Under the pieces are notes generated by a model. That model had not been told where the DNA came from. It searched no databases and saw only the letters and a list, made by a program, of their open reading frames with translations. A stretch of DNA of 64,000 nucleotides from Rhodoferax sp. PAMC 29310 (GTDB lineage Bacteria; Pseudomonadota; Gammaproteobacteria; Burkholderiales; Burkholderiaceae_C), in assembly GCF_017948265.1 (NCBI RefSeq), contig NZ_CP072852.1, positions 3,286,001-3,350,000 of the forward strand. Reading direction: 5' to 3'. This document shows, in pieces, positions 60,866 to 64,000 of this stretch (position 1 is its first letter; each line of letters starts with the position of its first letter). Made by a program: the position numbers and the translations under genes.

Positions 60866-63580
60866 TCAACCCACCCCGCTCGCCGGTGTCAGCGGCGCCA
60901 GCAGGGCGCCCAGGTCTTCTTCGTTGAACTTGAGAGCGCCCTCTGCGTCATGCCCCAGCACCCCTTGCGCCAGCGCCAGTTTGCGGGCCTGCAGCTCCAG
61001 CATGCGCTCCTCGATGCTGCCCTCCACCACCAGTTTGTAGACAAACACGGGCTGGTCTTGCCCAATGCGGTGGGCGCGGGCAGTGGCTTGCTCTTCCACG
61101 GCCGGGTTCCACCACGGGTCCAGGTGGATCACGGTGTCCGCTGCGGTCAGGTTCAGGCCCACGCCACCGGCTTTCAGGCTCACCAAAAACACGGGCGCTG
61201 CACCAGCTTGAAACTGCTGCACCACCGCGCCGCGCTGCTTGGGTGGCGTCTTGCCGGTGAGGCTGAGAAAGGGCAACTGCAGCGCTTGCAATTGCTCGGC
61301 CACCAGCTCCAGAAACTCAGTGAACTGTGAGAACACCAGCACCCGGCGCCCCTCCTCCACCAGCGCGGGAAGTATCTCGCCCAGCAGCTCCAATTTGGCG
61401 CGCTCCATGTCGCCGCAAGACTCTATTCCCTTCACCAAGCGCGGGTCGCAACACACTTGGCGCAGCTTGAGTAGCGCATCCAGAATGCTGATCTGCGCCC
61501 CATCAAAGCTCTGGCGTTGCAGCACGCGGCGCACCTGTTTGTCGGCAGCGGTGCGCACGGCTTCGTACAGCTCGCGCTGCTGGCCTTGCAACTGCACGCG
61601 CTGAATTACCTCGGTGCGCGGGGGCAACTCACTCGCGACATCTTGCTTGCGCCGGCGCAAGATGAAAGGGCGCACGCGCTGGGCCAGCAGTTGGGCGCGC
61701 ACCGTTTCGCCGTTCTCTTCAATCGGTTTGCGCCAACGGGTATTGAAGCTGCGCACATCGCCTAGAAAACCGGGCATCAAAAAATCAAATTGGGACCACA
61801 GTTCGCCCAGGTGGTTTTCCAGCGGGGTGCCGGTCATGCACAGCGGGTGGCGCGCCTGCAGGCGGCGCAGGGCGCGGGCGCTGCGGCTGCCTGCGTTCTT
61901 GACCATCTGCGCCTCGTCCAGAATCAGCAGGTGAAAGCGCTGTGTGGCCAAGGCGTTGACGTCGCGCCACAGCAGCGGGTAGGTGGTCAGCACCAAGTCA
62001 TGGGTGGCCATCTGCGAAAACAGTTTGGCGCGGTCTGCGCCCTGCAGCGTGAGCACGCGCAAATCTGGCGCCATGCGCTGCGCCTCAAGCTGCCAGTTGA
62101 ACACCAGCGAGGTGGGCACCACCACCAACGTGGGCCGGTCCATGCGGCCACTCTGTTTTTCCACCAGCACATGGGCCAGCGCCTGCGCGGTTTTTCCCAG
62201 GCCCATGTCATCGGCCAAGATGCCGCCCAGGTGTTGCGCCCGCAGGTACTGCAGCCACGCTAAACCTTCTAACTGGTAGCCGCGCAATTGCACCTGCAGG
62301 CCCACCGGGGCACTCACCGGCTGCGGGGTGCCGATGGTTTTCAGGCGTTGGGCCAAGCTGGCCAATCCCGCATCGCCTTCCAGTTGCCAGCCTCCTTGCG
62401 GGCCGACGCGGTGGGCTTCCACCAGGGCGCTGCGCAAGGCGTCCATTCGGCGTGCCTCCCAGGCCCCCAGATGCAGCGGCTCGCCGGGCTGGCGGCCACG
62501 CTGAGGGTCGGTCAGCAAATCGACCATCGCGCCAATGATGGCTTTCAGTGGCGCGGCCAGCGCGTCAATGCGCCTCCCGCCCGGTGCGCGCAGCGAGATC
62601 AGTGCCTGGTCGTCAATGGCCGCCATCTTGGCGGCATTGAGCCAGCGCGGGTCGCGCTTGAGCAGGTCGGCTAGCAGCGGTGCCAGGTCCAGCATTTCGC
62701 CGTCAATCTCAATGCCCAGGCTCAGCAACCAGGCGCCTTCGCGCTCGGGCAGATGCAGCTTTTGCACCGGGCGCTCGCGCTCTGCCAGCGGCCCATCCAG
62801 TTCCTTGCCCAGCACCTCACCCGTGTCGGGCTGCACGATCAACTTCCAGCGTGTCACCCCCACACTTTCATGGGCAAAGCCGGGCTGCACCACCACCTGC
62901 CAGCCCAGCGCCTGCAGGCGCGGCACTTGCTCGGCCCAAAAATCACCAAAGAACGCTTCTTGCGACAGCGTCCACACTGCGCCCAGCGTGGGCATGCCGG
63001 CCTCGCCTTCTTCCCGATGGCGCCACTGCAACTGCTGCGTCGACACCGGCAGCAAGCCCAGCTCCCAGACCAGGTCCATGGCATCGGCTTCGGCCGCCAG
63101 GTCGCGCTGCATGCGCCGTACCGGGCCGCCTGTGTCATACAGATCTTGCACGGCAGAGGGTCGGCTGTTGAGCACTGAGGTAGGGGCAGGTGTTTGCCAT
63201 TGCGCGCCACCGCCCGTGCCGTCATCGGTGCGGTAAGTCCAGTCAATTTGGACCAATGTCACGCTACTCCCCCGCGCGGCCAGTTTGCCGTGGGGTTTGA
63301 GACCCAGCAGGCCCTCGCCCCGACCCAGGGTTTGCAGGGTGATGCGCGGGCGAAAGTGGCCCACCACGGTGCCCACCTCTGTGGTGGGCAAATCAAGTGG
63401 CGTGGACTCTGCGCCGGCTTGGTCGCGTAGCAAGGCCATCACATGGGCGGCATCCGCATCCAGCAGCGGGGGCAGGCTTTTCAGGGTAGCCGCATCGGCC
63501 TGGCTGAGCAGCGCAGCCACCCACGCGGCAATGGTCTGCGCGCGTCGGGGGTTGGCTGGGGGTTTTGCACTGCGGGTCAT
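60866..63580 (-). CDS. SNF2/RapA-type DEAD/DEAH helicase
   Basis: A 904-aa SF2 protein. N-terminal about 440 residues are poorly conserved (SNF2-associated), then the helicase core: LRGYQLEGLAWLQYL, Walker A LADDMGLGKTAQAL, LVVVPTSLVFNW, Walker B LLILDEAQMVKN, LCMTGTPLENHLGELWS, and the C-lobe RVLVFSQFTEFLELV, VFLVSLKAGGVGLNLTAADTVIHLDPWWNPAVEEQATARAHRIGQ. No nuclease or methyltransferase partner is adjacent, so it is probably a housekeeping-like bacterial SNF2 rather than part of a defence operon. Confidence 0.93.
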   Translation of the reverse strand: MTRSAKPPANPRRAQTIAAWVAALLSQADAATLKSLPPLLDADAAHVMALLRDQAGAESTPLDLPTTEVGTVVGHFRPRITLQTLGRGEGLLGLKPHGKLAARGSSVTLVQIDWTYRTDDGTGGGAQWQTPAPTSVLNSRPSAVQDLYDTGGPVRRMQRDLAAEADAMDLVWELGLLPVSTQQLQWRHREEGEAGMPTLGAVWTLSQEAFFGDFWAEQVPRLQALGWQVVVQPGFAHESVGVTRWKLIVQPDTGEVLGKELDGPLAERERPVQKLHLPEREGAWLLSLGIEIDGEMLDLAPLLADLLKRDPRWLNAAKMAAIDDQALISLRAPGGRRIDALAAPLKAIIGAMVDLLTDPQRGRQPGEPLHLGAWEARRMDALRSALVEAHRVGPQGGWQLEGDAGLASLAQRLKTIGTPQPVSAPVGLQVQLRGYQLEGLAWLQYLRAQHLGGILADDMGLGKTAQALAHVLVEKQSGRMDRPTLVVVPTSLVFNWQLEAQRMAPDLRVLTLQGADRAKLFSQMATHDLVLTTYPLLWRDVNALATQRFHLLILDEAQMVKNAGSRSARALRRLQARHPLCMTGTPLENHLGELWSQFDFLMPGFLGDVRSFNTRWRKPIEENGETVRAQLLAQRVRPFILRRRKQDVASELPPRTEVIQRVQLQGQQRELYEAVRTAADKQVRRVLQRQSFDGAQISILDALLKLRQVCCDPRLVKGIESCGDMERAKLELLGEILPALVEEGRRVLVFSQFTEFLELVAEQLQALQLPFLSLTGKTPPKQRGAVVQQFQAGAAPVFLVSLKAGGVGLNLTAADTVIHLDPWWNPAVEEQATARAHRIGQDQPVFVYKLVVEGSIEERMLELQARKLALAQGVLGHDAEGALKFNEEDLGALLAPLTPASGVG

Positions 63581-63786
63581 GCGCCGATGCTAAGGGGTGA
63601 ATCCAATCAAGCCGGGGCGCGGGTGCCGGCCTCTGAAGGTTTCTTGCCCGGTGTGTCCAAAATTAGTCCCCTTTAGATCTCACCCGACTGCCCCGCTGCC
63701 ACGTTGATCTATCCCCCTGCCGTTCAGCAGGGTGTCCCTATCGGCGGAGAATGAGGTGCAACATTCATTGACCAACAGGAGTAGTT

Positions 63787-64000
63787 ATGGGAAATATGGT
63801 GACTTTTCAGCGCCCGGACGGCAAGGCTGTGCAGGGCTATCTGGCCGAACCGGCCCAACCCAATGGTGCACCCGCCATTGTGGTGATTCAGGAATGGTGG
63901 GGCTTGAACGACCAGATTCGCGGCGTGGCCGACCGCCTGGCACTGGCCGGCTTTCAGGCGCTGGTGCCTGACCTGTACCGCGGCAAAGCCACGGTGGAGC
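63787..64000 (+). CDS. dienelactone hydrolase family protein (5' part, cut by window edge)
   Basis: 71 codons to the window end: VTFQRPDGKAVQGYLAEPAQ, then APAIVVIQEWWGLNDQIRGVADRLALAGFQALVPDLYRG, the classical N-terminal half of DLH proteins (EWWGLN precedes the nucleophile half). ATG 63787 with CAGGAG upstream. The catalytic Cys/Ser lies beyond the window. Confidence 0.9.
   Translation, partial: MGNMVTFQRPDGKAVQGYLAEPAQPNGAPAIVVIQEWWGLNDQIRGVADRLALAGFQALVPDLYRGKATVE

Noticed and set aside
60866..63580. SNF2 helicase as part of a defence system
   Set aside because: No methyltransferase, nuclease or DISARM/other partner genes adjoin it; lone bacterial SNF2 proteins are common.

Overview
The window looks like a chromosomal segment of a betaproteobacterium of the order Burkholderiales, most probably family Comamonadaceae (Rhodoferax/Polaromonas-like). 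This is inferred from gene content and protein style, not from a search. It contains the replication-start neighbourhood: rpmH-rnpA-yidD-yidC-mnmE on the minus strand, back to back with dnaA-dnaN-gyrB on the plus strand (35.0-44.7 kb).

Layout. 0-6 kb: M20 peptidase (cut by the window edge), a chemoreceptor, hydroxypyruvate isomerase, and a chrA/chrB-like chromate pair. 6-17 kb: a large minus-strand signalling cluster with two sensor kinases (one a 1349-aa tripartite hybrid) and what was one long multi-receiver PAS-GAF-PAS-GGDEF-EAL protein. That protein is now broken by an IS481-family element with a 6-bp target duplication and by a dinucleotide frameshift. 17-20.4 kb: metX-metW behind a SAM-II riboswitch and terminator, and divergent amtB behind a sigma-54 promoter and a perfect leader hairpin. 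20.7 kb: initiator tRNA-Met. 21-24 kb: a small GFA-family gene with an attC-like tail, and a GGDEF/EAL protein. 24.3-27.9 kb: a bufferin-type metallophore operon (DUF2282 precursor, DUF692, DUF2063, DoxX) divergent from an ECF sigma/anti-sigma pair. 28-36 kb: RRM protein, SDR, kdsD-kdsC-lptC, a Kef-type antiporter, apt and a hypothetical gene.

44.8-50.1 kb: homocysteine S-methyltransferase-like protein, SRAP protein, and an end-of-pathway tyrosine/homogentisate operon (VOC-fahA-maiA) with a divergent LysR regulator. 50.1-58.4 kb is accessory: transglutaminase-like protein, a HipA/YjjJ kinase toxin with a perfect palindrome at its start, an esterase, then an AT-richer module encoding an OLD-like ATPase/TOPRIM protein overlapping a Dam-type adenine methyltransferase. 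The ATPase is split by an IS256-family element and the methyltransferase is frameshifted in a G tract. 58.7-64 kb: secondary alcohol dehydrogenase, DTW-domain protein, SNF2 helicase and the start of a dienelactone hydrolase.

Many adjacent genes overlap by four bases (ATGA or GTGA), which points to tightly coupled operons. The most noteworthy items are the broken OLD-like/Dam module, the IS481 insertion that fuses a transposase in frame to a response regulator, the bufferin operon, and the SAM-II riboswitch ahead of metX.
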